Part shown: in pieces, positions 34,690 through 45,433 of the stretch
Layout of the letters: the number at the start of each line of letters is the position of its first letter
Numbering within the stretch: position 1 is the first letter of the stretch
Source: Climacium dendroides
Lineage: Eukaryota > Streptophyta > Bryopsida > Hypnales > Climaciaceae
Assembly (NCBI GenBank): GCA_950106755.1
Contig: OX467082.1
Location: 30,938,001-31,002,000 of the forward strand
DNA length: 64,000 nucleotides
Direction of reading: 5' to 3'
Made by a program: the position numbers and the translations under genes
Notes under the pieces: generated by a model
The model's input: only the letters and a program-made list of their open reading frames with translations
The model's database searches: none
What the model was told of the DNA's origin: nothing

Positions 34690-36360
34690 GGTCGCCTTAA
34701 TTTTTGCCTTCACTTATACATTTGTGCCTAAACATCTTATGTTGCCATCCTTCTATAGTTATATATATCATCAAAGTAGTTAAATTTAGATTTATAAAAT
34801 CTATATTTAAAAACTTTTATTTTTGGCAATTTAGGAAGTAGGTTTTAATTTTTAGGGAGGTTAAATGTGACTATGAAACTATAAAAATCTTTGGCTAGTA
34901 GGATTTGAGGTGTAAATTTTACACTCGTTTTGGTGTCATTTCAAAGGTTTCACGCCCTATAGTTCCCCAAACTTTTGAAAGTAGTTCAAATGCAACTCTA
35001 AAAATTACACCTATAAAATGTTCTTTTTGGCATGTAGGAAAAGAAAAAAAATATTTCTCATACCATAACACCATTTTAAAAGTGTAAAGCAATGTTCATT
35101 AAACTAGAAGGTTACAAAAAGGGTATTTGTGGTCTTAGCATTTGGACATTTTTGCAATGAAAGATCAATTTTTTTTCCTTATGAGCAATGTTTGAAATCA
35201 CTAACAACTTCAAGGTTTTATAAACTTGAATTACATTTAGTGCACTTGCTTAATCCCTAAATGCTTTGACATCCGTATTCTAAACAATGAACTTGTAGGC
35301 ATTGATTAGTCTTCGAACCAACTTCTCATTCATCCAATGCAATACTTAAATGTTGAAAAGGTAACCTCCCTAAAAAATTTTAATGATCAATTTTATGAAA
35401 TTCCTATAAATGATGTTTTTGTACAAAGTGATAACTTAGATAAGTGGAAATGTTCCAAAATTTGAAAAAGGATCAAGGCATTTAAGGGTTAGAAATGCAT
35501 TGAACTTGGACATTGAGTCTTTTAATATAGATTACATATTTATGTTCATCAAAGAAATTATGACTAATTTGGTGGCAAACTATGCCTTCAATTCTTGCAG
35601 TGTGAGAGGCTCCAATTTAAACCACACAAAGTAATTTTTGACTCTTAAGATGTTAGAAGTTCAATTGACAAACATAGTGGCTATTCTAGCCTCCATGAAG
35701 GATTCTGCCATGTGGCTAGTCGAGTGACTTCTCTTTGTATTGTAGTATGCCAGCATCCCCTCCTATTAGTCAATCTAGTCTAGTCCTTGTCTGCCTTGGT
35801 TTGCCTTGGTTTTCCTGATAGATTTGTATTTTACTCCTTTGCAATGGAAATAATAGAATTTGTTTCATAATTTGTGTCATAAAAATAAAATAATTACATT
35901 GACAAATATCCATATTTCTAAACTTTGAAGTTTGCATTGTGGATAGAGGAGTAGCTATGAATGGCCACTACATTTAGACTTAATTTGTATTATATCATTT
36001 CATTATTCATTTTGTTTTTCTCTCTTGGAAGTGGAAAGCCAAAATTATCATTCCTTTGAAAGGCGGGGTAACATTTTCTATTTGAAAGATCTATATGTGT
36101 GACCTGCTCGTAAAAGAAGTACCCTTTGACAAACAATTAAAAAGAAAAGTCTAACTATGATATGCTATGATTCTTGTAGATTACTAATAGAAAACTTATA
36201 GTGAACAGATTCATATATGGTGAGAATTAAGACCATAGGGCAATGGTCTGCTTGGGGTACCCAAAAATGTTGTTTGAACTACAATGTTAGTCCATTGTAG
36301 TATGTCAAACGACTTCATCTTTTAATTATATTAAAGTGAAATTTCAAAAAATGTGGTTTT
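34690..36360. other. AT-rich intergenic DNA
   Basis: Nothing supported as a gene. Mostly short AT-rich sequence without clear repeats by eye. Confidence 0.4.
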
Positions 36361-36372
36361 AGCTACCTACAC

Positions 36373-36525
36373 CATGGTTGTCATACTGGACAAGTTATTA
36401 TTCATTTTTCGTCCTATAGGACGAGTTACTAATCATCAAATGTACTTGAGAGGTACATTTGATGAATAGTAATTTGTCCTACAAGACAAGAAATGAATAG
36501 TAACTTGTCTAGTATGACAACCATG
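36373..36525. mobile_element. 153-bp palindromic hAT-like MITE, copy 1
   Basis: The whole element is one hairpin. It begins 'catggttgtcatactggaca', ends in the complement, and the two ~73-bp arms meet at a ~6-bp loop inside 'aaatgtacttgagaggtac'. It is flanked by a perfect 8-bp direct repeat ACCTACAC (36,365-36,372 and 36,526-36,533), the size expected for hAT insertion. An identical-length copy lies at 49,907. Confidence 0.9.
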
Positions 36526-36539
36526 ACCTACACTTGTAA

Positions 36540-37070
36540 TGTATCAAGAAAAAAAATCATCACGATCAAAGAATTTTAAAGATTTTTAATGGATTTTTTA
36601 ATTAAAAAAATAGATTTTGTCTGATGTACCTAGAATCCTCCAAAACAAGCATTTGGAATATCAAATAATTTTATTTTAATATCATTTTTGAATATGACTG
36701 ACATTAAGTGGTTCAATACATAAAATAATTTAATTATTAACAAAAAATTAATAAATTGTGCGCTATGATGCTTGCAAATCTCAAAATTCAACATTTTTTC
36801 TCACTTCTATGAAAAGATCCAAAAATTAAAATTTTAAGCAAAAAAACTTATTAGGAATATACATCTTGATCCCATTGAGGTGTAGGAATTTTTTTTAAAT
36901 ATTTAAGATCTTCTTACTTGATCAAAATGAATAAATTAGTCAAACTTTGGACGTTTTAAACAAAAATAAGGTAATTAGTGTGTCCAAATAGTGATACCCC
37001 AAGCCGACCATTGCCCCATAACAAGTCAAATCTTTGTGGAAATCTTTGTGGAGGTGAGCGCATGGGACAC
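36540..37070. other. AT-rich intergenic DNA
   Basis: No gene or clear repeat recognised. Confidence 0.4.
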
Positions 37071-37071
37071 T

Positions 37072-37168
37072 CAAACTTTTTGGAAGACCTGTGACATTTT
37101 TGACACCCCAGACATTTTTGACACCCCAGACATTTTTGACACCCCAGACATTTTTGACACCCCAGACC
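37072..37168 (+). repeat. 18-bp minisatellite, about 4-5 units
   Basis: Perfect or near-perfect direct repeats of 'gacatttttgacacccca'. The units are contiguous with no unique spacers. A related 'ggtgtcacccc' lies 40 bp downstream and can pair with the repeat. 18 bp is a multiple of three, but no credible gene spans the array. Confidence 0.9.
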
Positions 37169-37652
37169 CAGGCTCACACAGGATGACAGGAAGACCGGCA
37201 GGGTGTCACCCCGGGTATTATGTTTCAACATGAAGCTTTACCCCCAAAGACTTTCTTAAACTGACTATGAAAAGAAGTGCGTGGCAGCCATCTTTACTTA
37301 TTGTCAAGCTAATGAGAGATCAAGCCAAGTTATCTGCAGTCACCACAACATACATGTGTACAAGGATCGAGATCACCCTACCAACGGTATTATTTCTGAT
37401 CACAATCTACTTGAATGTACGACGGTATCATCAATATACAATTGACCAGTTAGCTTGAATCTCAATTATATGCACGGAGGCATATGTTTCACTACTACCA
37501 GCCACAGTCTCCTTTATGCTTATATTCGGTGGCTCAGCCCACACGAACACATGTCATGCTAGCGAGATTGCATTGTCAATCGCACGCATTCAATAGCTGA
37601 TCATATAGGACTTTAGCCTTTAGGACTTCATGCTTTTCCGACAAACGATCGA

Positions 37653-38108
37653 TCAGTAACCGCAAAAGCCACTCTTGCAACTCAACGAGCCGCCGCATTT
37701 ATGTGCACAAAATCCACAATTGTTCTTGTCAGTCAGCAGGTTTGCACAGACACCTCCGCAGCAGACTTGTCCGACTTTGCACACGGTGGTACACGATCCG
37801 CACTTGCCCACCAAAGAGCCGCCTACATCATAGCACACTCGGTTGCCGAATGGGTCGGGGCAGCAGCTGGCATTTTTGGCAAATGGGAGAAGAGGCTTGC
37901 AGTCGTAATAGGGACCGCAGAGATTGATAAATCCAAGTAGCTTGCGTCCCACTGGAATCTCCGAAAATCGACCTCTGGATTTCGCCACCGCTCCTCCATC
38001 TTCGAATTCCGCGTTGGAAGCTCCAGCAGCCACGGCCAGCAGGACCAGAATCAAAGGCAGCAGGACGGCCTTCATCGTGGCGCTGGTGCTCCAATTTGCG
38101 ACAGCCAT
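37653..38108 (-). CDS. STIG1-like cysteine-rich secreted protein
   Basis: A 151-residue single-exon protein with an N-terminal hydrophobic signal (about residues 14-32). Met12 is an equally good start, giving a more typical signal peptide. The mature part has 16 cysteines from C64 onward. The C-terminal half has the STIG1 (stigma-specific protein 1) signature: CGSCTTVC (103-110), VCCGGVC (116-121), then NLLTDKNNCGFCAHKC (123-138) and CKSGFC (144-149). Known STIG1 family members are apoplastic; some bind lipids and receptor kinases and affect exudate secretion or pollen-tube growth. The role outside flowering plants is unknown. A TATA box on the same strand at 38,301-38,307 lies ~190 bp upstream of the ATG. 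Family assignment is firm and the specific function open. Confidence 0.9.
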   Translation of the reverse strand: MAVANWSTSATMKAVLLPLILVLLAVAAGASNAEFEDGGAVAKSRGRFSEIPVGRKLLGFINLCGPYYDCKPLLPFAKNASCCPDPFGNRVCYDVGGSLVGKCGSCTTVCKVGQVCCGGVCANLLTDKNNCGFCAHKCGGSLSCKSGFCGY

Positions 38109-38300
38109 AGCTAGAAATCGGGAGCCGACCTTCAGACACTAAACGAACGGATTAACAGTCGATCTACAAGCAGATGAATTCAAACGCAATTGATGAATCC
38201 CCGAGTTGCCACCGCCAGCACTGACCGAGCGATCCCTGATGGAAGCACTGGGAATTGAAACGGTCACTGATTGTTGAGAACTACGCCAACATTGAGCTTG

Positions 38301-38307
38301 ATTTATA
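38301..38307 (-). promoter_or_regulatory. TATA box of the STIG1-like gene
   Basis: Reads 'ctataaatc' on the minus strand, about 190 bp before the ATG at 38,108, leaving room for a ~160-base leader. Confidence 0.6.
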
Positions 38308-38319
38308 GGTGAAATATCC

Positions 38320-39090
38320 ACCCTGTACCTGGTGAGCTTGAATGAATCGTGAATGGATCCGAAGTGAAGATGCTGTACTTGTTGACTTCTTGTAATACTG
38401 GGATCGGAGAGTTGAGTTCATTCAATTGGATGCAGGCGTACTTGCTCTGAGGGAGAATTCGTTGTTTTAGCAGATATATTGTAACTACATGCGGACTAAC
38501 TGAGAAATTTGTGATTTTTTGTCAATGGTCGGCTCCATTGACGTGAATCGAGTGATACTATCTGCACTTTCCTTATCGATCATGTCCCCGGACCATGCAC
38601 GACCAACGTTGTTACTGATCTTTGCTATAACTGATGGCTGAATTCTGAGCCATGGAACTGTAGTTTCGTGGTGAGTCGTCTTGTCCCGATGTGGAGGGAA
38701 ATTTGCTCGCAAATGACAGGGACCTGGCTAGCTCAGCTGCAAAATTGGTTTGTATTCAAATTAATTGTGGGGATGCACGTACTTGCCTTGATTCATGCAA
38801 TTGGCGTCAGTAATTCGTGCGCACGTTAGGACGGGACAGGTGTAGAGTTGCTAGGCAGGTGCTTGGAAAGTGCCAATCTCTTGAAATTTTGCCGTTCTAA
38901 CAAATTTGGCGTTGTACATAGCCCAAGTTTTATGTTTAAATTTTATTGTGCTTTTGCTCAAATAGAGAGTCCAAAAACTTTGAAATTCCTATCTTGTGAT
39001 ATTTCATTATATATATCTTTTTTTCCAAACACTAAGAACTTGCATGAGTTACAAAAGGGTTTTTTAATTGGGCTATTGTAATTACTCGAA
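38320..39090. other. upstream region of the STIG1-like gene
   Basis: Moderate-GC sequence to about 38,870, then AT-rich. Probably promoter; no specific element beyond the TATA box is recognised. Confidence 0.4.
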
Positions 39091-39092
39091 GT

Positions 39093-39335
39093 CCATATTC
39101 GTTATATTGAGACTTTTTGCAGATTTTGAGACAGAATGCTTAGATATTGTAAATTTATTTACAAAAATAATAATTGAAATCAAGAATAAATAATGTTCAA
39201 ATAGTGATTCTAAAATGAAAATTTAAAAGTTGGTGTTATTACTTATTTATAAAGAATACTAATAAAGAAATAAAGCAGTTTATTTTTGAATCAAAGATAA
39301 AAATGAGTGTGAAAAGTCTCAATATAATGTATAGG
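39093..39335. mobile_element. MITE family M3, copy 1
   Basis: The left end 'ccatattcgttatattgaga' plus 'ctttttgc' matches the complement of the right end 'gtgaaaagtctcaatataat'. The interior 'gcagattttgagacagaatgc' is found in complement in the copy at 57,340-57,595, so the two are in opposite orientation. Target duplication not resolved. Confidence 0.7.
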
Positions 39336-39339
39336 AAAC

Positions 39340-40440
39340 TTCTATTCTTTCCTAACCTTGCTTTCATCGAGAATATACCAAAACTGTGGTCAAATAGAGC
39401 ATAAATATTCTTCAGGTCTATATATGTAGGTCTCTTGGGATAAAAGCACACTACAATTTTCCAAAAGCACACTATAGTAGTCATAGTATGAAAGTTTGGA
39501 GTTAATTTTACAATAATTTTTGTCACTTTTAAAAAAAAAATGAAGCAAAGTCTTACATCTTGTGCACATTGAAAATTGCATAACAAAAAGTGACTTTCAT
39601 CTATTAAATGAATATATGGAGTACAAACATTAAATGTTTGTATTATCACAAATTTAGCTTTAACATTGTTGCGTTGTTGTACTTATTGTGTTAAGTTTAG
39701 GGTTTCATTTTTGCAATTCAAAGAACTATAGTAAATTCAATGTTCTAATGTTTGAGTACAATGCCTTAACATTTAATTAGGGTTTAGAAAATTTTACAAG
39801 AATTATCCTTACAAATGTATGATTTTAGTACGAGGCCTAAATTTTGATTTCAAAATATGTTTTTTCAATTTTCAATGTGAGAATCTATAAAAAAGCCTTT
39901 TGATTTAGATAGGCCACCATTGAATTTTGATATAAATGACATTTTGGCTCCATTTTGTACCAATATTTGCACTTTTTATACTAAAATTTTGTATATTTTG
40001 TACTATATGCATACATTTTGTACTTGTTTTTATTGGTTCATATCTTTGACAAGGGGATGACCATAGCGTGCGATCACCTCTGAATTAATATTCCTACCAT
40101 CAATCCATCACTCCTCAAATATAGCAAGACCTCTAAATCTATGACTGAATCTATTATTTTACATGGCCAATCTTGAAGTATTGAAATAGTACTTTGAAAC
40201 AATTTGGCATAGTATTCATGATCCCATGCACAGCAACAAACTCTTATACAATTACACATTCTGAGCACTTAAACCAAGTGTGTATTATACTTTAATCACT
40301 GGAAGAAAAATTTGTCCTCCACAACCAACTGAAATGCAACTATGTGTCCTATTCAACTACTATAGCCTTCTATATTTGCACCAAATTTGATGTATATACT
40401 GTTATAGTCACAAATTAGTCATAGAATGAACAATAAGGTT
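39340..40440. other. AT-rich intergenic DNA
   Basis: A 136-codon minus-strand frame (39,239-39,649) is Phe/Ile/Cys-rich with no domain and overlaps MITE M3. I treat it as chance. Nothing else supported. Confidence 0.4.
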
Positions 40441-40447
40441 ACAAAAG

Positions 40448-40577
40448 TGTAACAAAGGAATTAATGTGAGTTATTCAACATCCAATATTCATCATAGTTG
40501 CTGATGCGGACAACTAAGGAATTAATGTGAGGTATTCTATATCCAGTATTCATCATAGTTGCTGATGTAGACAACTG
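40448..40577 (+). repeat. ~64-bp direct duplication
   Basis: Two adjacent copies of 'aaggaattaatgtgag' followed by 'attcatcatagttgctgatg', differing at a few bases. Confidence 0.8.
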
Positions 40578-40594
40578 TATACTAAGATTTGACT

Positions 40595-40885
40595 AAAAAT
40601 TGATTAGAATGCAACTAAAGGACTAGAATACAACTAGAAATGAAGAATGCAACTAAAGAACAACTGGTATGCAACTAAAGAATGACTCGCATGCAACTAC
40701 AGAATGACTAGTATGCAACTAGAAAACAATTGGCATGCATTTAGAGAACAACTCGCATGCAATTAGAGAATGATTGTCATGACAATCATTCTCTAGTTGA
40801 ACAACTGGAGAACTAAAATGCAACTGGTATGCAACTAGAGAACAACTGGAATGCAACTAGGAAACAATTAGCGTTTATTTAGAAA
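40595..40885 (+). repeat. degenerate ~25-bp tandem repeat with internal palindrome
   Basis: Variants of 'atgcaactagagaacaactg' repeat about ten times. Within it 'gagaatgattgtcatgacaa' is the left part of a perfect 28-bp palindrome near 40,770-40,797. Short repeated motifs of this kind occur in subterminal regions of CACTA elements, and a decayed CACTA transposase lies 0.5 kb away. The link is inference. Confidence 0.65.
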
Positions 40886-41344
40886 ATGACTATACTATTG
40901 ACTAGAATTTGACTTCAAGACATATAGTCTGGATTCTTTGTTAAAATTCTATAGAATTTGTTGTGTATTTATAGATTGTAATTACAACCTCAGTTTGTTA
41001 AACAATTGTGATTGTAAGATCACTATGAGTTTACTATAGGATGCAATCTCACATTTTTGTATACCAAACTGGTCCAAAGTTAGTAAAGCCATACACTTTA
41101 GAAGACCAAATAAGTATGCCGTATAATATTATTCACCTATAGTGGTATAGTCTAAGAAAGATCACTTCATTTCTAATTGCTTCTTTCTTTTATAGAAGGC
41201 TAACAACTACATAGAATTGTATATAACATTTGTTTGGACTAAAGAACTCTGTGAAGGTAGTATAAAAGTTGGAAACAAAAAATTAATATTTACTATGAAT
41301 GCTCTCAATATCTTGTAGATGCTAGGAGATTGTCCTCTATAGAT

Positions 41345-41930
41345 AATTCTATGGCTTCAATTAGAGACAGGACAATAGGTAGAGGAGGTACATCTTTTGG
41401 AGCAACTAGACCAAAAGCTTGTATATTTGTATCCACGAACACATCTACAAATTCTTGTTAAGCATGAGGTTTCTTATATAATATTACTTTCCAATCTTCT
41501 TTCCTAAGCACATTATTAGCAAAGAACACTTGCCACTTGGGTTGTTTGGCTTGAAAATATGAAAAGATCAAACATCCTTTGCATTTTGTGGCAGAAGTTC
41601 ACTACAAGGAAACCAACATCATCTCTAATATATGTTGGAATTCCTCGATTGTTTTTTTTTTACCCATTTATACCGCATTAGTATTACAAGATTGCTAAGA
41701 GATCCATAATCTAGTTTTAATGTATCTTTCAATATTCCAATGTAGTGCACTGACACATCTATAAGATTAGAAGTTAGAATTTGGAACACAAATGCAACAC
41801 CACTATCATATGTCGGCAATTGGTTGGAAGAGCTATCATCAACTCTAAAATGCTTTTCAAAAGCTTTCATACAAGAATATCGATGTACCTTTTGTAATGG
41901 TTTGTTGGATAATAACATCTTATCTCTATC
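41345..41930 (-). pseudogene. decayed CACTA (En/Spm) transposase fragment
   Basis: In complement, three frames joined by frameshifts give the C-terminal part of a TNP2-type transposase with the DUF4216 region. The first is 'TYDSGVAFVFQ' with 'YIGILKDTLKLDYGSL' and 'RYKWV' (41,918-41,625). The second is 'RDDVGFLVVNFCHKM' (about 41,625-41,565). The third, 'WQVFFANNVLRKEDWKVILY', runs on to 'PPLPIVLSLIEA', with one internal stop (to about 41,345). The order matches the family. The catalytic part upstream is not recognised, so this is a dead remnant. Confidence 0.6.
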
Positions 41931-41934
41931 CTCC

Positions 41935-43780
41935 TAAGTATGAACATCAACATTATTACTGCAAACAGTCATTCTTATCCACACATCAAGTGGTGTTGTG
42001 CTTGTTTTTTGGCTAAAATTGCCAAGACTCCAACATAAGTTAGACCCAATGAACCCAAGTATACAAATGGAGGTGAGTTGAGAGGAAGAAAGGTGCCCTT
42101 TTATACTCTTCCAAGGGCACCCACCTCCTCTCATTTCCTCAAGGTAATCTCATCAATTGGGATTTTAATCCCAAATTATCAATTTTGACTTCTTTCGCTA
42201 GACCAATTTTTAATTTTTGGAGATTAACTTCAAATCACAAATGTATTGTGCCATTGGCTTTAGAAGGACATTTTTATTCTATAAAAATTTCCACCCCTTT
42301 TTCCTTTGCAAAAAATGCAAAGAATCCTAGCGCAAACTTAATGACCAAATAGATGAAAAATTCAACTTCTAAAGTTTGACTTTTTTATGAAAAGTAATTA
42401 GCTTAGGTTCTTTAGTATGTATAAGGGAATAATAAAATACCTCACTTTGACTTCAATCCGACTCCATGTGCTCTCGATACACTAGTCAATTCTCCGTTTG
42501 ATCTTCAATTTTGTCGATTTTGAAGGATCTTGTTAATTTTTATTCTTTTGACTATCAAAATGCTACGAAACTTGTTGGGGCGCATTATTAACATAAAAGA
42601 AGATATGCTAATTTTTAGTGAGATTTTATCACATTTTGGATAATTCCTATGAATTTTTCATTGTAGAATTTGGTGGTTGACCATTCAGAAATATATTTTC
42701 TGACTATTAAAAAACTCTGAAACTTTTTATGGAACCTCTCATGGAATTTACAAAAGATGTGAAAGCTTATATTTTTACTTTGGACATTTGAAGAAGGAGA
42801 ATCAAATTTTGCTATCTCCTTTAATTTCTTGTAAATAAGAAATCTTTCAAATGGAAGAGAATTTTAGCAAATTGATTGCATCATTGGATTCTTGACATGA
42901 TTTTCACTTCAAATCACCATATTTAAGTCATAGATGCCCTTCTTTAGTTCGTCTTGAGTTTTTTTCACCTGTAAACTAACAATTGGAATTTCTATTAATT
43001 TGTCGATGGAATGGAGAATTGAAACCTCTTTTTGAAAATTTACTCTAAGAGTCTAAGGTACTCACATAGATCCCTCAGACCAATTTAGCTAGGATTTGTC
43101 TCATGAATGGTAGGTTTAGACAATTAGGGCAATTTCTACTAAATACGCTTACTATATACAATTTATGGACTTTTATCCTATTTACATGCAGGATTTGGGT
43201 ATAACTGAAGAAAAACACTTCATTTAGGTCGAAATGTTATATTGGTATGTGACATACCTATTTTGGTTTTACACTCTTTTGAGGGCTTTTTGTATATAAA
43301 CTTCACTCAAAATTGTAAAAAGTCCAAAAAAAAGCAAATCGTGAGTCTCAAGTGACGAAATGGGGACTTACAGGTTGCATGGTAGAAAATTTCTTAGTAA
43401 TTGCCAAGTAGATATCTAATTGAAGAGCAAAATTTTAAGTTATCAATTGCATGTTGAAATTAGCAATTGTATTGGATTTCTTGGGTAAGTCCCATTTAGG
43501 TCCCATTTTAGTACCCTAATTAAAGTGCAATTTTCAAGGCAAATTAGGCATGTACTATGTCCTAAACTTTTCGGATAGATGTTGAATGATGGTATGGGTA
43601 GAAAATAACATTATAAAGAGTTTACGTGTATTGTCCCCATTTTTGTTCTAAAGTTTTTGGAGTTATGAACCATTTTGAGTGTTTTGACCAAAAGTAATGT
43701 TGGAGTCCATTGCTTAGAAGGCAAAATAGGTTAGGGTCCCATGCATTCCCCACAAGCCAATTCTAAGTGTTTCTTTCACT
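41935..43780. other. AT-rich intergenic DNA
   Basis: No supported gene. May include further worn CACTA sequence, but I see no motif. Confidence 0.35.
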
Positions 43781-45424
43781 GATGCGGTGAAAAATTATTG
43801 TGTTCACTGGAAGCCAATGTCACAGGGAAATTGCTTGCAGATTGTAGTGTGTCTCCTCCTAGCTCATGGACTTAAATGCCAAAAATCATCACCAATTCGG
43901 GTTTACTTGTTGATCTTTCCACCTGTAAGCCTCTGGATTGACGACAGTGCCAATGCAAATAATACGCAGATCGATTCCAAGGCCACTCTTCATAGTGCAC
44001 GTGGCATTTTAATATCTGCCCTGGAGATGAATCGATCCCAGTCAAGATGTTCACATTCCTCACTCATCTCTTGTTCAAATTCCAATTTGGGCGAAGCGCA
44101 GTGCGGCTTGCTGAGTTTGCCTTTGTGTCCCAATGTCATTTGTGCATAGCAAAGTGAATGCACAAGCGAGAAAATGGAATGCACTTCAATAAGCATTGAT
44201 TAATTGGACTTGTTTGGTGCGGTCATCGAATGCGGTAGCAGGGACTCCGGGACTCTGGTACACATGATGGAAGGACGTTTGGAATACCCCAAGGTGGTGG
44301 AGTCGGGCGCAGCCGTTCTGCCTAAACTTGAGGAAATCTGCTGGTTTTACCCCAAGTGCGCACAACTTGGTTAAAATGATTCAACCCTCATTTAGCGGAT
44401 CTCAGAAGTTAGCACGGATTTTAGAGCACTACAGCTAATTTAGAAGTTTGGCAATAGCAATTGCTAAATCCGCATGTCAAGCTCTGACCAAACCGGGGTA
44501 CCAGGTGGTCTATTTTTTATAAACCGAATCCTAGAATATTCAATAGTTTTATTCGTATGCAAGAAATTTCCGCTCGTCCTGGGCTCCTGGCTTGCGCTTG
44601 ATTGCGCTCACTCTCCTATTGCAATTCTTTCTTTTTCTCTTTCTTACTTTTTTTACTTGGAAAAGTAAATGAATTCTTCCTTCGTTTGCACCCAAAACAA
44701 GAATAAGAAAGTTCCGATCGGATGTTCCCAACCTCATTTCGCAAAATCAAGTTGACGACAAATCGTCCGAAAGTAAACTCAAGCACGAGGCAGAGCAGGA
44801 GTTGGGCAGCAGAAGAACCTCCAAGATCTCTACATCGTTCATAATTTACTTAGTGGTAATCACCCACTGCCCAACTGAAAGCCCAGCTAAAGGGCAGTCT
44901 AACTCAGTGCTCAGGTTGTGTGTGTTATGCGTCTGTCTGTGGCACAATAGCATTTGAAAAGTTCACACTGGAGTCTAGAAACGCGAAATATCGTTGGGAT
45001 TCCCAAGACAGACAACTTAATTTAGCATATCAGAAATAATGGATGTCTCTATGTACACTCTCAAATTGAGTCATCACTTTAAAGACTGACTGAAAATTTC
45101 GGAATGAATTTTTTGGCAACTGAATTGGAGGAGCCTTGATTCTGACCTGTAACGATGAGTTCGGTCACCATGAGGTGCAATTCGGGATTCAAGTAACTTT
45201 CAGGTCCAGTCATCCCGTTCAGGAAAGTCGATATACATTTCTTTCTCAAACCGAAGGACATCGATCTCTCCTTTGCAAGCGAGCAGGATTGCCATAGCCC
45301 AACTGACGAAAGCTCATGTGCAGGAACAATCATATCTGATCCTCAGTACATGACAAGCATCCCGGCGACATTGGATCCCACTTTGTGATGGCTACCTTCA
45401 AACCTTCAAGCCACGGCTCTCGAC

Positions 45425-45433
45425 TATAAAAGG
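45425..45433 (+). promoter_or_regulatory. TATA box in the inverted-repeat core
   Basis: 'gactataaaaggggag' is a strong plant TATA box in moderate-GC sequence. The identical site in the other arm is at 61,092-61,100 on the minus strand. No clear coding frame follows, so any transcript might be non-coding or spliced. Confidence 0.45.

Noticed and set aside
37072..37168. CRISPR-like direct repeats
   Set aside because: Units are contiguous without spacers in a plant genome; it is a minisatellite.
39239..39649. 136-codon minus-strand frame
   Set aside because: Overlaps a MITE end, Phe/Ile/Cys-rich from AT bias, no motif.
41595..41612. 'cactacaaggaaa', similar to a CACTA terminus
   Set aside because: It falls inside the decayed CACTA coding sequence and has no inverted partner nearby, so it is probably coincidence.
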